NCBI GenBank assembly: GCA_020344955.1
Contig: CP070831.1
Location: 2,088,434-2,123,137 of the forward strand
DNA from: Promethearchaeota archaeon
Lineage (GTDB): Archaea > Asgardarchaeota > Lokiarchaeia > Sigyniarchaeales > SOKP01
DNA: 34,704 nucleotides
Direction of reading: 5' to 3'
Numbering within the stretch: position 1 is the first letter of the stretch; every line of letters begins with the position of its first letter. Made by a program: the position numbers and the translations under genes. Below, in pieces: positions 24,917 through 33,138 of the stretch. The notes beneath the pieces are model-generated. The model searched no databases. It worked only from the letters and a program-made list of their open reading frames with translations, and had not been told where the DNA came from.

Positions 24917-25906
24917 TTAAATGATTTTCAAACGTTGAAACAAACCTGTAATCAAAATTGGCAAAGCAATTGTAGCATCACACCATACACTTATATGTTT
25001 TGATTCAAGAGTATATTTCCCCCACGATTTTGCTTCTGAAAAAGTACTTCCTGAAAGCCCTCCATCATACTCCATAGCAGTATGGATACGAACTGAATAA
25101 TTGTAACCCATTTTCGTTATTTTGTCAAATTGATCCAACATTGGAAAGATTTGCTGAGCCCAATTGCGCGGAACGCCACCTCCTATTATTATAGTTCCGT
25201 ACTCATTATACTTTCTTACAAGATCCCCAAATTTTTTAACATCCCCTAAAATATCAAATTGAAAATTATACCCTTCGTAAAAGTCATACTTTAATAGTTT
25301 TAAGGCTAACTCTGAATCAGAAAAAGCAGGTACAAATATAGGTATCTTTTTTTTAGCTGCCATTGAAAGAATAGAATCTACTGATAGTTGATTACCAATT
25401 TTTTCCAGAAATTCTGATGGTGTAATATGGATGTTTTTCTCTTTGAATGCAGATTGAATAATTTCTAATAATTTCAAATCAGCTTTATCATAATTTTCTT
25501 CAGGAAGGAAAATATCATAAATTCTATTTATTCGATACTTGAATAATTCATCATCATCGACATTAGGACTTCCTAAATAATGTCCAACATTACTAGCAGC
25601 ATCTACTAAATCGTGTGTTATATTTGCCCCAGTACTTATCAATATATCAATTAATTCATATTCCATCAGGACTGAAATTAATTTACCCATACCTGCTGGA
25701 ACTAAAGCCCCACTTAAAGTTAAAACAGTTAGACAATTATTGTCCAAAACCATTTTTTCTAAAATATCTAAAGCTATACCAAGATTTCTTCCTTGGAAAC
25801 CGCAATCCTTGAGGGATAGTAAAAGACCATCAATTTTTTTTACTTTTCTTACATCAAAAGGTTGGACTTTTTTTATCAAATAATCTTCTTTTTGATGAGC
25901 ATGCAT
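24917..25906 (-). CDS. Deoxyhypusine synthase
   Basis: This 329-residue protein shows the DHS signature: SGALVPAGMG near 74-83, where NAD and spermidine bind, GGGVPRNWAQQ in the centre-right, and DGGLSG...SWGK at the C-terminal side, with the catalytic lysine at K297. DHS transfers an aminobutyl group from spermidine to a lysine of aIF5A. The presence of the SWGK lysine argues for an active enzyme; a homospermidine-synthase-like activity is the main alternative. It is divergent from the arginine decarboxylase gene at 26240, which supplies agmatine for polyamine synthesis, so the two share a 333-bp control region. Confidence 0.88.
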   Translation of the reverse strand: MHAHQKEDYLIKKVQPFDVRKVKKIDGLLLSLKDCGFQGRNLGIALDILEKMVLDNNCLTVLTLSGALVPAGMGKLISVLMEYELIDILISTGANITHDLVDAASNVGHYLGSPNVDDDELFKYRINRIYDIFLPEENYDKADLKLLEIIQSAFKEKNIHITPSEFLEKIGNQLSVDSILSMAAKKKIPIFVPAFSDSELALKLLKYDFYEGYNFQFDILGDVKKFGDLVRKYNEYGTIIIGGGVPRNWAQQIFPMLDQFDKITKMGYNYSVRIHTAMEYDGGLSGSTFSEAKSWGKYTLESKHISVWCDATIALPILITGLFQRLKII

Positions 25907-26239
25907 AAATTAAATTAAATATTTTAACTATTTTAAATTATTTTTTTTCATTTTTTTTAATAACACTTAAAAAACTCTATTTAATTGGCAGATAAGCTTA
26001 AAATTGAATAAGCCTTTAATTAATTCTCCAAAATTTTCGATAGATAGATGATTTAATTGTAAAATTTAGTACTTTTTATTATACAGAATAATTTCTATTA
26101 AGAGGAGCTAAATTAGGTAAATAATTAACGGATTAATCATCAAATTTATTATTAGTGAATTTCGCTTTCAAACAAATTTAAATATAAGCTTTAATATTTA
26201 ATCCTTAATTAAATATCATAATAAAATAACAATTAATCA
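25907..26239. other. 333-bp divergent promoter region between the DHS and arginine decarboxylase genes
   Basis: No coding frame is seen. Long T-runs at 25938-25962 lie just upstream of the DHS gene. The right side holds a clear TATA box for the arginine decarboxylase gene (26177-26186). An AAGAGGAGC stretch near 26100 resembles a ribosome-binding site but no open frame follows it. Confidence 0.5.
26177..26186 (+). promoter_or_regulatory. TATA box of the arginine decarboxylase gene
   Basis: tttaaatata, preceded by the A-rich BRE-like acaaa, lies 54-63 bp before the ATG at 26240. This predicts a start of transcription near 26211 and a leader of about 30 nt. Confidence 0.5.
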
Positions 26240-26788
26240 ATGTCATTAGTCCCAAAGAAAGTTTTTTTTGTTAAAGGAAAAGGCTTTCACAAATCCAAGC
26301 TTGCTGCTTTTGAAGAAGCCCTTAGGGATGCTGGAATTGAAAAATATAACCTAGTAAATGTTTCTTCAATTTTACCTCCCTATTGCATTGAAGTTGATGC
26401 TCAAGATGGATTAAAACAATTACGACCCGGTCAAGTCGTATTTACTGTTATTGCTAGATCAGATTCAAATGAGTTTAATCGATTGATCTGCTCCTCTATC
26501 GGAGTTGCTAAGCCTGCTGATAAAGGACATTATGGTTATTTAAGTGAACATCATTCATATGGTGTTAAACCAGAAAAAGTAGGGGATATTGCAGAAGATT
26601 TAGCAGCGGAAATGTTAGCGACTACTCTTGGCATTCCATTTGATTCTAACTTAAATTATGATGAGAAAAAAGAAGTATTTAAAATGGGAGGAAAAATAGT
26701 TGAAACTAAAAACATTACTGCCCACGCTACTGTAAGAGAAGAAGATGAATGGGCTGCCGTTGTTGCAGCGGCAATTTTTATCCTTTAA
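26240..26788 (+). CDS. pdaD: Pyruvoyl-dependent arginine decarboxylase
   Basis: This 182-residue proenzyme matches the PvlArgDC family. The self-cleavage site lies in NLVNVSSILPP, with cleavage expected between S42 and S43 to give the pyruvoyl group. The later GHYGYLSEHHSYG (about 96-108) and ITAHATVREEDEWAAVVAAA near the end are also typical. The enzyme turns arginine into agmatine, the first step to putrescine and spermidine. It is transcribed divergently from the deoxyhypusine synthase gene, a spermidine consumer, so the pair brackets the polyamine-hypusine route. Its stop overlaps the 3' end of the convergent GH57 gene by 11 bp. Confidence 0.92.
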   Translation: MSLVPKKVFFVKGKGFHKSKLAAFEEALRDAGIEKYNLVNVSSILPPYCIEVDAQDGLKQLRPGQVVFTVIARSDSNEFNRLICSSIGVAKPADKGHYGYLSEHHSYGVKPEKVGDIAEDLAAEMLATTLGIPFDSNLNYDEKKEVFKMGGKIVETKNITAHATVREEDEWAAVVAAAIFIL

Positions 26789-28373
26789 TTTTTCTAAAAT
26801 AATCTATATTTATATCTTGAAAACATGAATCTATTGATTCAATTTCTTTTAACTGATTTATAGAAATACGATTTTTCTCACCAAAATCCTTTGCCGCCCA
26901 GATTAATTTATTAAATCGCTGATGATGATGGTGAAATCTCTTATTGGCATATTCTTTGGCTTGTTTAGTGTAAAGTAAAAAAGGCCAATCGCTACCTTCC
27001 ATTAATAATAATTCTCTGGCGATTTGTTTTAGGATTCTTTTTTTCCACTCGTTTGGATTTGGATTGGTTTCTAATAGTTTTTCATACTCTTTAATTGAAC
27101 CATTTATATAAGGCCAAATCCAACCATGGTCTGGGTTTTTCCAAACCTGAAAATGACCACCTTCACCCCAACTACTTTCTTGCATTCTTATTACTGAAAA
27201 CTTATTTTTGAATTTTGAGATGTAATCAGAAATGGTGATCATATCTATATCTTCATGGTTATGAATGAAGTTAAAGATTTTTTTAAGCCAGGTTATTCCT
27301 TCCATCCACCAATGGCCGAAAAGTTCAAAATCATAAGGCGAGATTACGATGCCTGTTGAATTAAATTTATTTGAGAACTCTATTAATTCATCCGTTATCA
27401 ATGAGACAAAATTAGAAGCATGAGATTCAACAATATTTTTGGCTTGTTCAATATTATAATACTGCTTTTCCCCTTTTCCTGTTTGTTTATCAGTGATCCT
27501 CCAATAATGTAACCCAGATTCATGATCTTTTTGGTGAAATTCTCTGTAGTATTCATTTCCAGGATATCCTATTTTTGCATCCCATACTTGTCTGCTTGAT
27601 TTTCTATTTCTGCCAAAAACAAATACTCCCGATTCCAATGTATATCCAAAATTCATATTTAATCCTATTTCGTTTTTTTGCTCTAATATTTCAGCATCAA
27701 TGATTCCATGAGAATCAACAAAGAAGTATTTTAGTCCAGAATTGTTCAACCAATAATCAATACTTTCTCTAAATTTGCCGTCTTTATATTCCTTAGGTCT
27801 ATAAGCACATTCAGGAAGCCAAACTCCCTTTGGTTCTTTTCCAAAATATTCTTTATGAGTATCGAACGCTAACTGAATTTGAGAAAAAATCCCTGAATCA
27901 CACTCAAAGAGAGGTAGAATACCATGAGTCGCTGCACATGTAATTAATTCAATTAATTGTTCATCTTGAAGCCATCTAAAACTACCAGGTATATCTCTAT
28001 AATAGTTATGATAAAAAGTATCTAAAGTATGATTTAGATTTTTAAAATGGTACTCTGCAATTTCCTTTCTTATTTGATGATTTTCAAATCGTTTAATATC
28101 TTTTTTAGCTCTTGATATCAAATTCTCCATATATTCTGTAAAACGTTGTTTCATATACTCATCTGCTAATTGTTCTGCCAATATTGGTGTAATATTTATT
28201 GTTATTGCTGTTTTTACATTACTTTCTTTTAATTCTCTTAATAAATTAAGCATAGGAATATATGTTTCGTTCATAGCCTCCAAGAGCCATTCCTCTCCTG
28301 CAGGCCATACACCAGACATTTTACACCAGGGAATATGTCCATGTAGAATTAAACCAAAATATCCGATAGGCAT
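26778..28373 (-). CDS. GH57 family glycoside hydrolase (1,4-alpha-glucan branching enzyme type)
   Basis: From the ATG at 28373 the protein has 531 residues. It starts GYFGLILHGHIPW, the GH57 strand with the HGH motif, and carries the nucleophile Glu in GVWLPECAY (about residue 188) and the catalytic Asp in SPYDFELFGHWW (about 349). Order and length match GH57 branching enzymes, which make alpha-1,6 branches in glycogen. The frame continues upstream to a TTG at 28430, but a TATA-like tttataatt (minus strand, near 28391-28404) lies inside that extension, so 28373 is preferred. The 3' end overlaps the convergent arginine decarboxylase gene by 11 bp. Confidence 0.85.
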   Translation of the reverse strand: MPIGYFGLILHGHIPWCKMSGVWPAGEEWLLEAMNETYIPMLNLLRELKESNVKTAITINITPILAEQLADEYMKQRFTEYMENLISRAKKDIKRFENHQIRKEIAEYHFKNLNHTLDTFYHNYYRDIPGSFRWLQDEQLIELITCAATHGILPLFECDSGIFSQIQLAFDTHKEYFGKEPKGVWLPECAYRPKEYKDGKFRESIDYWLNNSGLKYFFVDSHGIIDAEILEQKNEIGLNMNFGYTLESGVFVFGRNRKSSRQVWDAKIGYPGNEYYREFHQKDHESGLHYWRITDKQTGKGEKQYYNIEQAKNIVESHASNFVSLITDELIEFSNKFNSTGIVISPYDFELFGHWWMEGITWLKKIFNFIHNHEDIDMITISDYISKFKNKFSVIRMQESSWGEGGHFQVWKNPDHGWIWPYINGSIKEYEKLLETNPNPNEWKKRILKQIARELLLMEGSDWPFLLYTKQAKEYANKRFHHHHQRFNKLIWAAKDFGEKNRISINQLKEIESIDSCFQDINIDYFRKIKG

Positions 28374-28450
28374 TTTCAAGAAAATTAATGTTTTATTTAT
28401 AATTAAGTCATATATGTTTATTATATTCAATTAAATGGATGATATGATTT

Positions 28451-29617
28451 ATGACTATGAAGATAAAGGCTATAACAAACCCTCCAAGTCGAGAGGAATT
28501 ATCAAATCGTCTTGAGAAAGTTAAAAAATTAATGAAAGAACAGGATTTGGATTATTATATTGCATTTAATCCTGTAAATATATATTATTTAACAAATTTC
28601 GCATTCTACGTCCATGAACGACCTTTTATTCTTATAATAGAAAGAGATGGAGTTCCAAAAATGTTAATTCCCAGATTAGAGAAGGGACATTTTGAATCTA
28701 GAGTGCGATGTGAAATCGAATTTATCATATATTATGAATTTCCAGCTCGAACAGGGGAAAACTGGTACGATTATTATCAAAAACAAATTAACTCAGAAGC
28801 TAAGGTAGGAATCGAGTCTGAATTACCAATAGGAATTGTAAATAAAACTCCCGGAGAAATTATCATCTCAGATATAATAGATGAAGTCCGAATCATCAAA
28901 ACTGATTATGAAATAGGAAGAATATATCATGCTTGTCGAGTAGTAAATAAGGGCCATAAGGTATTGCTTAAAAAGTGTCGTCCAGGAACTCTTGAGTTTG
29001 CATTATATAAAGATATCACTGATGCTATGACCTCTAAAATAGTCCAAGATATACCTAATACTAATTTTAGAGCTACAGACACCACTGGAGCCGTTTGGCC
29101 ACCATCAATTTCGCATGATCCACACTTAATACCTCATATCTTTGCCCCTATGGAAGAAGGGGGTCCACATGTTTCAATAGTATCTGCTCAAGTGGATGGT
29201 TATGGTGTTGAGATTGAGCGATCTTTTTTCTTAGGATATACACCTGAGAATACTAAAAAGCCCTTCCAAGTAATGTTTGAAGCAAGAGCTTTAGCTTATA
29301 GCATGTTAAAACCAGGAATTATCATGAGTGAAATAGATAAAGCAGTAAGAGATTTTATAACTGAAAACGGATATGGTGATTATATCATCCACCGTACAGG
29401 CCATGGGTTGGGAATTACTGGACATGAAGCACCTTTCTTAGCTGAGGGATATGATAGACCATTAGAAAAAAATATGGTAATTAGTGTTGAACCCGGTATC
29501 TATATACCTGATATAGGGGGATTTCGTCATTCTGATACTGTGTTAATCACTGAAACAGGGTATCAAAAATTAACTAAAGCTCCAGAGACTATTGAAGAGC
29601 TTACAATTCCAATTTAG
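28451..29617 (+). CDS. M24-fold protein (Xaa-Pro peptidase/creatinase family) with altered metal site
   Basis: This 388-residue pita-bread protein has an N-terminal creatinase-like domain (about 15-150) and a C-terminal catalytic domain with HRTGHGLGITGHEAP (314-328), VEPGIY (346-351) and GGFRHSDTVLITETG (356-370). Aligned by eye to E. coli AMPP, ligands H318 and E347 are kept, but D260 corresponds to S245, D271 to E254 and E406 to S361. Three of five metal ligands are thus changed, as in metal-independent creatinase-type members. It may hydrolyse a C-N bond without metal (creatinase, ectoine hydrolase relatives) rather than cut X-Pro peptides. Start M1 or M3 (28457) are both possible. Confidence 0.82.
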   Translation: MTMKIKAITNPPSREELSNRLEKVKKLMKEQDLDYYIAFNPVNIYYLTNFAFYVHERPFILIIERDGVPKMLIPRLEKGHFESRVRCEIEFIIYYEFPARTGENWYDYYQKQINSEAKVGIESELPIGIVNKTPGEIIISDIIDEVRIIKTDYEIGRIYHACRVVNKGHKVLLKKCRPGTLEFALYKDITDAMTSKIVQDIPNTNFRATDTTGAVWPPSISHDPHLIPHIFAPMEEGGPHVSIVSAQVDGYGVEIERSFFLGYTPENTKKPFQVMFEARALAYSMLKPGIIMSEIDKAVRDFITENGYGDYIIHRTGHGLGITGHEAPFLAEGYDRPLEKNMVISVEPGIYIPDIGGFRHSDTVLITETGYQKLTKAPETIEELTIPI

Positions 29618-29629
29618 TTGTTCATGGTT

Positions 29630-30136
29630 TTATTCTATATATTTTACGATTTTTTCTAATGATTTCCTAGCTGTCGGTTCAGGAATGTCTCCCTTAATAT
29701 AACCAAAAGGTAAAACTGTTAAAAGATAGTCATTATCTCCCAAACCAATTATCTCTTTTGCTTTTTCTCTATTCATAGCCCCTATCCAGCATGTTCCAAT
29801 CCCTAAAGACCATGCCATTAACATCATATTCATTGAAACCAATGAAGTATCGATCAAGTACCATTTAGGACTTGTTTTAATTTTTGCAACAATTCCAATA
29901 GCAACTGGAGCTTCTTTCATAAATTTACCATAGTGTAGGCATTTAGTGAGTTTTAATAAAATTTCTTTATTTTTAATTACTATAAACTCCCATGGTTGAC
30001 GATTTGATGCACTAGGAGTCAATCGTCCTGCTTCTAAAATCATTTCAATTTCTTTTTCTGATAAAGATTTATCTTGATAAGATCTAATACTTCTTCTCCC
30101 TTCAAGAAATTCTAGAAAGACTTCTGGCTTTATCAT
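29630..30136 (-). CDS. Nitroreductase family flavoprotein
   Basis: This 168-residue short nitroreductase has the FMN-phosphate motif RRSIRSY (14-20), PSASNRQPWEF (41-51) and the C-terminal GIGTCWIGA plus LPFGY blocks. It should bind FMN as a dimer and reduce nitro, quinone or other electron-poor compounds with NAD(P)H. At 168 residues it is at the short end of the family. It is convergent with the M24 gene (12 bp between stops) and 108 bp downstream, on the same strand, of the small protein at 30245-30643. Confidence 0.87.
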   Translation of the reverse strand: MIKPEVFLEFLEGRRSIRSYQDKSLSEKEIEMILEAGRLTPSASNRQPWEFIVIKNKEILLKLTKCLHYGKFMKEAPVAIGIVAKIKTSPKWYLIDTSLVSMNMMLMAWSLGIGTCWIGAMNREKAKEIIGLGDNDYLLTVLPFGYIKGDIPEPTARKSLEKIVKYIE

Positions 30137-30244
30137 TTTGAATCAATTTTAATTTTTGGTTAATGTAGACTAATCTAAAAACAATTAAAAATGCTTTTTT
30201 TAATATTATATAATATTAGCTTTTAGAATAAAATTTCAGAATTT

Positions 30245-30643
30245 TTAGCCAATTATAGAGTATTCTAATTCACTTAAATAATAAGATAATAGTTCAATCA
30301 ATTTCTTAAATTTATCTAAAGCAACATTATGAGAAGTAGTAATAGGAAAAACAGCTATTAATTTTTTATTTTGATAAAAAGATTTTATTAAAAGAAAAAA
30401 GCCTGTATCTTCTCTATTATTTATTTCAGAACAAAAAATTGTTTGGATTTTTGTCTGATAATCTAAAAGTATTTTAAAATCTTCTGAAAGTAATTTAATA
30501 ACATTATACAATTTCATAAGTTCAATATCATAAGGTTTTGCGATATAATCTCTTTTTTTAGAGAATATTTCATTATCATATTGATCAATTAAAATACAAG
30601 AGATCACATCAGATTGTTCAAATAATAAATCAAAAAATATCAT
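30245..30643 (-). CDS. Small alpha/beta protein, possibly roadblock-like
   Basis: This 132-residue protein begins with strand-turn-strand ISCILIDQYDNEIFSKK (14-30). A long helix follows (about 38-60), then strands around QTIFCSEI and GFFLLIKSFYQNKKLIAVFPIT (81-102) and a C-terminal helix. The order beta-beta-alpha-beta-beta-beta-alpha is that of roadblock/LC7 domains, which in Asgard archaea often partner small GTPases. Sequence similarity to the longin-like protein at 7102-7488 is only in fold order. The start is ATG at 30643 with AAAGGG 6 nt upstream. Family assignment is tentative. Confidence 0.45.
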   Translation of the reverse strand: MIFFDLLFEQSDVISCILIDQYDNEIFSKKRDYIAKPYDIELMKLYNVIKLLSEDFKILLDYQTKIQTIFCSEINNREDTGFFLLIKSFYQNKKLIAVFPITTSHNVALDKFKKLIELLSYYLSELEYSIIG

Positions 30644-30825
30644 AATTTCCCTTTTAAAACTAGTTATATTTATCTTATTGCACCATATATGATTTTACCT
30701 TTAACTTAGAAAATAGATATATTTTTATAAAGAATTAAGGTATGTTTTTTCCCAATTATGAAATTTTTATTAAAAAAATCATAGAATTAAATAAGATGGT
30801 TTCATGTTAATTAAAAAAACTTAGT

Positions 30826-32091
30826 TTATTTCTGACTGAAATAATCAGCTTCTAAGTTTGGAAATATTTTCTTCTTTCTTCCGTCTTTTTCAAAATGAAC
30901 TAAATCAAGTTCTTCCAATTTTTTAATATGATATAAGATTGTTTTATGATCAACTTTGAGTTTTTTCGTGATTAAACTGTTCCAAATTCCAGGATCTTTT
31001 TCTATTATTTCTAAGATTTCTAAGGTTAATTTGCTCTTTTGTAAGGTTATATCAACATTTGAAATTGGATTTTTTTGATAATAAGGAAAATACGCAAGAA
31101 TATTTCCAATTCTTTTCTTACCTATTACTTTATATGTTAATAAGATATCCAAATGCCATACCAAGTTTCCTGCTGCTAATCCAGTTTTCCTTAGCAATTC
31201 ATTAAAATGGATACCAGGTTCATCCAGAATCAAATCTATTATTCTATTTCTATTCTCATTCTCTAACACTTCATCTAAGGATAATCTGTGAGCTCCTTTC
31301 TCAATTGGTACTGTTCTTGTTCTTAAATATCGAAAATAATCTTTTTTAGAAATTAAAACTACTAAGGAAATAATTCCAATGGCTATAAATGAAATTAAAA
31401 CCATTAACCAAATCCAATCCTCCTGAACAATCCCTATTTCAAAGATAGTAATGTAGTATTCAGTATCTTGTTGTAGGTTCGTAAGAGAACTTTCTAAATA
31501 TTTTTCAGAACTAGTTTCATTAACTAATTCGATTGTTTCAATTAACTCCCATGAATCCTGATTAGATTCATAAATTGCTAAAGAAAATGAAGATTCTGGA
31601 TTTAAACCATAATACTGTAATTTCTTATATTGAATAGTCAAGTTTTCAATTGATGTATTCGATATTACTTGATAAATACAGTTGTATCTATATTGATATC
31701 TAAAATTACCTCTCTTAGGCTCTTGTGGAGGTTGAATCACCCCAAAGCTTTGTAGATTTGCTTTAGATGATACATTAAGGGAAATTGGATTAGAATTATT
31801 AATTATAAAAAAAGTTTGACGATTTTCAATATTATTCTCATATTCAATGGATAGATCAATTTGAATATCTGTAGAAATTTGAAAAGTGAGACTATTATTA
31901 AAATAATATGATACTTTTTCTTTGGCATAAATTGTATCCTGAATTGAAAAACCCGTGATAGTCTCTCTACGAGCATTCGCTATTAATAGAAAAGAATTGA
32001 ATCCAATAAATATTATAAAGAGGATTAGAGTGCTATACCTATAGATTTTCCTTTTTACTCCTCTAAAACTACCCAACTGTATTCTTTCCAA
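30826..32091 (-). CDS. Membrane-tethered tandem winged-helix regulator with extracytoplasmic sensor domain
   Basis: This 421-residue protein is laid out as a one-component transmembrane regulator. TM1 is at about 20-40, an extracytoplasmic beta-rich domain with many N-x-S/T sites at 41-225, TM2 at 226-248, a basic linker, a first wHTH at about 275-338 (IHFNELLRKTGLAAGNLVWHLDIL) and a second at about 350-412 (ITKKLKVDHKTILYHIKKLEEL). Both wHTHs carry the archaeal 'VxxHLxxL' recognition-helix pattern. The ectodomain aligns by eye with residues 47-195 of the upstream neighbour (32143-32823). The gap to it is only 51 bp, so one operon is likely. The start is TTG at 32091. Signal and target genes are unknown. 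Confidence 0.75.
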   Translation of the reverse strand: MERIQLGSFRGVKRKIYRYSTLILFIIFIGFNSFLLIANARRETITGFSIQDTIYAKEKVSYYFNNSLTFQISTDIQIDLSIEYENNIENRQTFFIINNSNPISLNVSSKANLQSFGVIQPPQEPKRGNFRYQYRYNCIYQVISNTSIENLTIQYKKLQYYGLNPESSFSLAIYESNQDSWELIETIELVNETSSEKYLESSLTNLQQDTEYYITIFEIGIVQEDWIWLMVLISFIAIGIISLVVLISKKDYFRYLRTRTVPIEKGAHRLSLDEVLENENRNRIIDLILDEPGIHFNELLRKTGLAAGNLVWHLDILLTYKVIGKKRIGNILAYFPYYQKNPISNVDITLQKSKLTLEILEIIEKDPGIWNSLITKKLKVDHKTILYHIKKLEELDLVHFEKDGRKKKIFPNLEADYFSQK

Positions 32092-32142
32092 TATCTTTAA
32101 TTATTATATAACAATATTAAAAAAAAAATTTATTGAATATTT

Positions 32143-32823
32143 TTATTTTCTTTTTCTAAGCAATAACACTGTAATTAATGCAATTATTCCTATTATTCCT
32201 CCGATGCTAATAACAATTATAAGAGTAGTATCTGGTTGTGGAATTAATATTGTCCAATAAGAGAAACCGCTTGTTTCAGTAACTAAAAAGCCTTCTTCTA
32301 ATGTAGTTGCTACAGTTTCCCATGATTTAATTTGTTCATTATAGCGAGCCCATTGTCCATTTTGATTTCGGTGGTTTGATTGAAGTTTAAGTTTTGCGAC
32401 ACAGGTACCATTACATTGTATTTGTATACAGAATCCTTCTTCATATAAATATCGATATCTATTTCTTAATCTATATGTGAATCCCTTCATTAAGCCAAGT
32501 TGCACTTGTTCTTCTGTGCAAGTCATATTCATTAATAATGGACCTGAACCATTCACTTCTATAATAAAATTTTTAGATCCAATTTTTGATGCTTCACAAT
32601 TAATCACTCCTTCAATATCTACATCAGTAATGAATGTCAAACGAGTTTGTGTCATGTATCTGAACATTACTTGACTATTGGCTTCAACTTGGTATTGATA
32701 AGCAGTTTCGTCGTTCACAGGAATTTCAGTTGGATCAACAGCTAGAGCACTAGTTATATTGAAAATTGAAAATAGCATTAGGAAAACAAAAACTCCAAGT
32801 GTTATTTTACTAATTTTTCTCAT
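32143..32823 (-). CDS. Membrane-anchored extracytoplasmic protein, paralogous to the ectodomain of the adjacent regulator
   Basis: This 226-residue protein has a signal peptide (1-28, cleavage near ALA-VD), a beta-rich domain (about 40-195) with five cysteines (C76, C102, C132, C137, C141) that may form disulfides, and one C-terminal TM helix (200-222) ending RKRK. The domain shares with the next gene the pattern TF-x-TD-DI, NG/NN-x-(G/N)P-L-x-(M/L)N(M/V), then RYRY...(I/Q)Q and SWE(T/L)...T. The regulator copy lacks most of the cysteines. It is the first gene of the probable two-gene operon. It may be the sensed ligand-binding partner or a decoy of the regulator; this is inference. Confidence 0.7.
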   Translation of the reverse strand: MRKISKITLGVFVFLMLFSIFNITSALAVDPTEIPVNDETAYQYQVEANSQVMFRYMTQTRLTFITDVDIEGVINCEASKIGSKNFIIEVNGSGPLLMNMTCTEEQVQLGLMKGFTYRLRNRYRYLYEEGFCIQIQCNGTCVAKLKLQSNHRNQNGQWARYNEQIKSWETVATTLEEGFLVTETSGFSYWTILIPQPDTTLIIVISIGGIIGIIALITVLLLRKRK

Positions 32824-33138
32824 TTTGTTATTAAAACTCTTAATTTGTTCTACTTTGCAAAAAAGAAAGTAGTCTTAAAAGCATTAAGGAATAATTATCC
32901 CCAATTAAACCAAATTGGAGTATTACAAATAAGTATAATTAAAAATTGCATTTATTAACAAGATTAGGCTTAACGATAAACTCAATTAGAATTCCATAAA
33001 AAACGTACTTTAAACTAAAATTTTAATATTATAATTTTGAAAATATTATTAAAGATTTTCAAATTAAAATATTTATATGGAATTCATCTTAAATCTAATT
33101 TAATTTGAATCCTAATTCTTACTAATGGAGAAAATTTT
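32824..33138. other. 315-bp divergent intergenic region
   Basis: No gene is seen. An inverted repeat CCAATT-aaacca-AATTGG (32901-32918) lies about 80 bp upstream of the sensor operon. The right end carries a strong TATA box (33067-33078) and a ribosome-binding site (GGAG, 33127-33130) for the coiled-coil gene. Confidence 0.5.
33067..33078 (+). promoter_or_regulatory. TATA box of the wHTH coiled-coil gene
   Basis: aaatatttatat, set in a long A/T tract and followed by GG, lies about 60-70 bp before the ATG at 33139. It predicts a start of transcription near 33102 and a leader of about 35 nt containing GGAG. Confidence 0.5.

Noticed and set aside
24917-25906. Homospermidine synthase instead of deoxyhypusine synthase
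   Set aside because: The fold and SWGK lysine fit both, but an archaeon needs DHS for aIF5A; kept as an alternative only.
28374-28430. N-terminal 19-residue extension of the GH57 protein from TTG 28430
   Set aside because: A TATA-like element lies within this stretch and the family starts at the HGHIPW strand; the ATG at 28373 is the better start.
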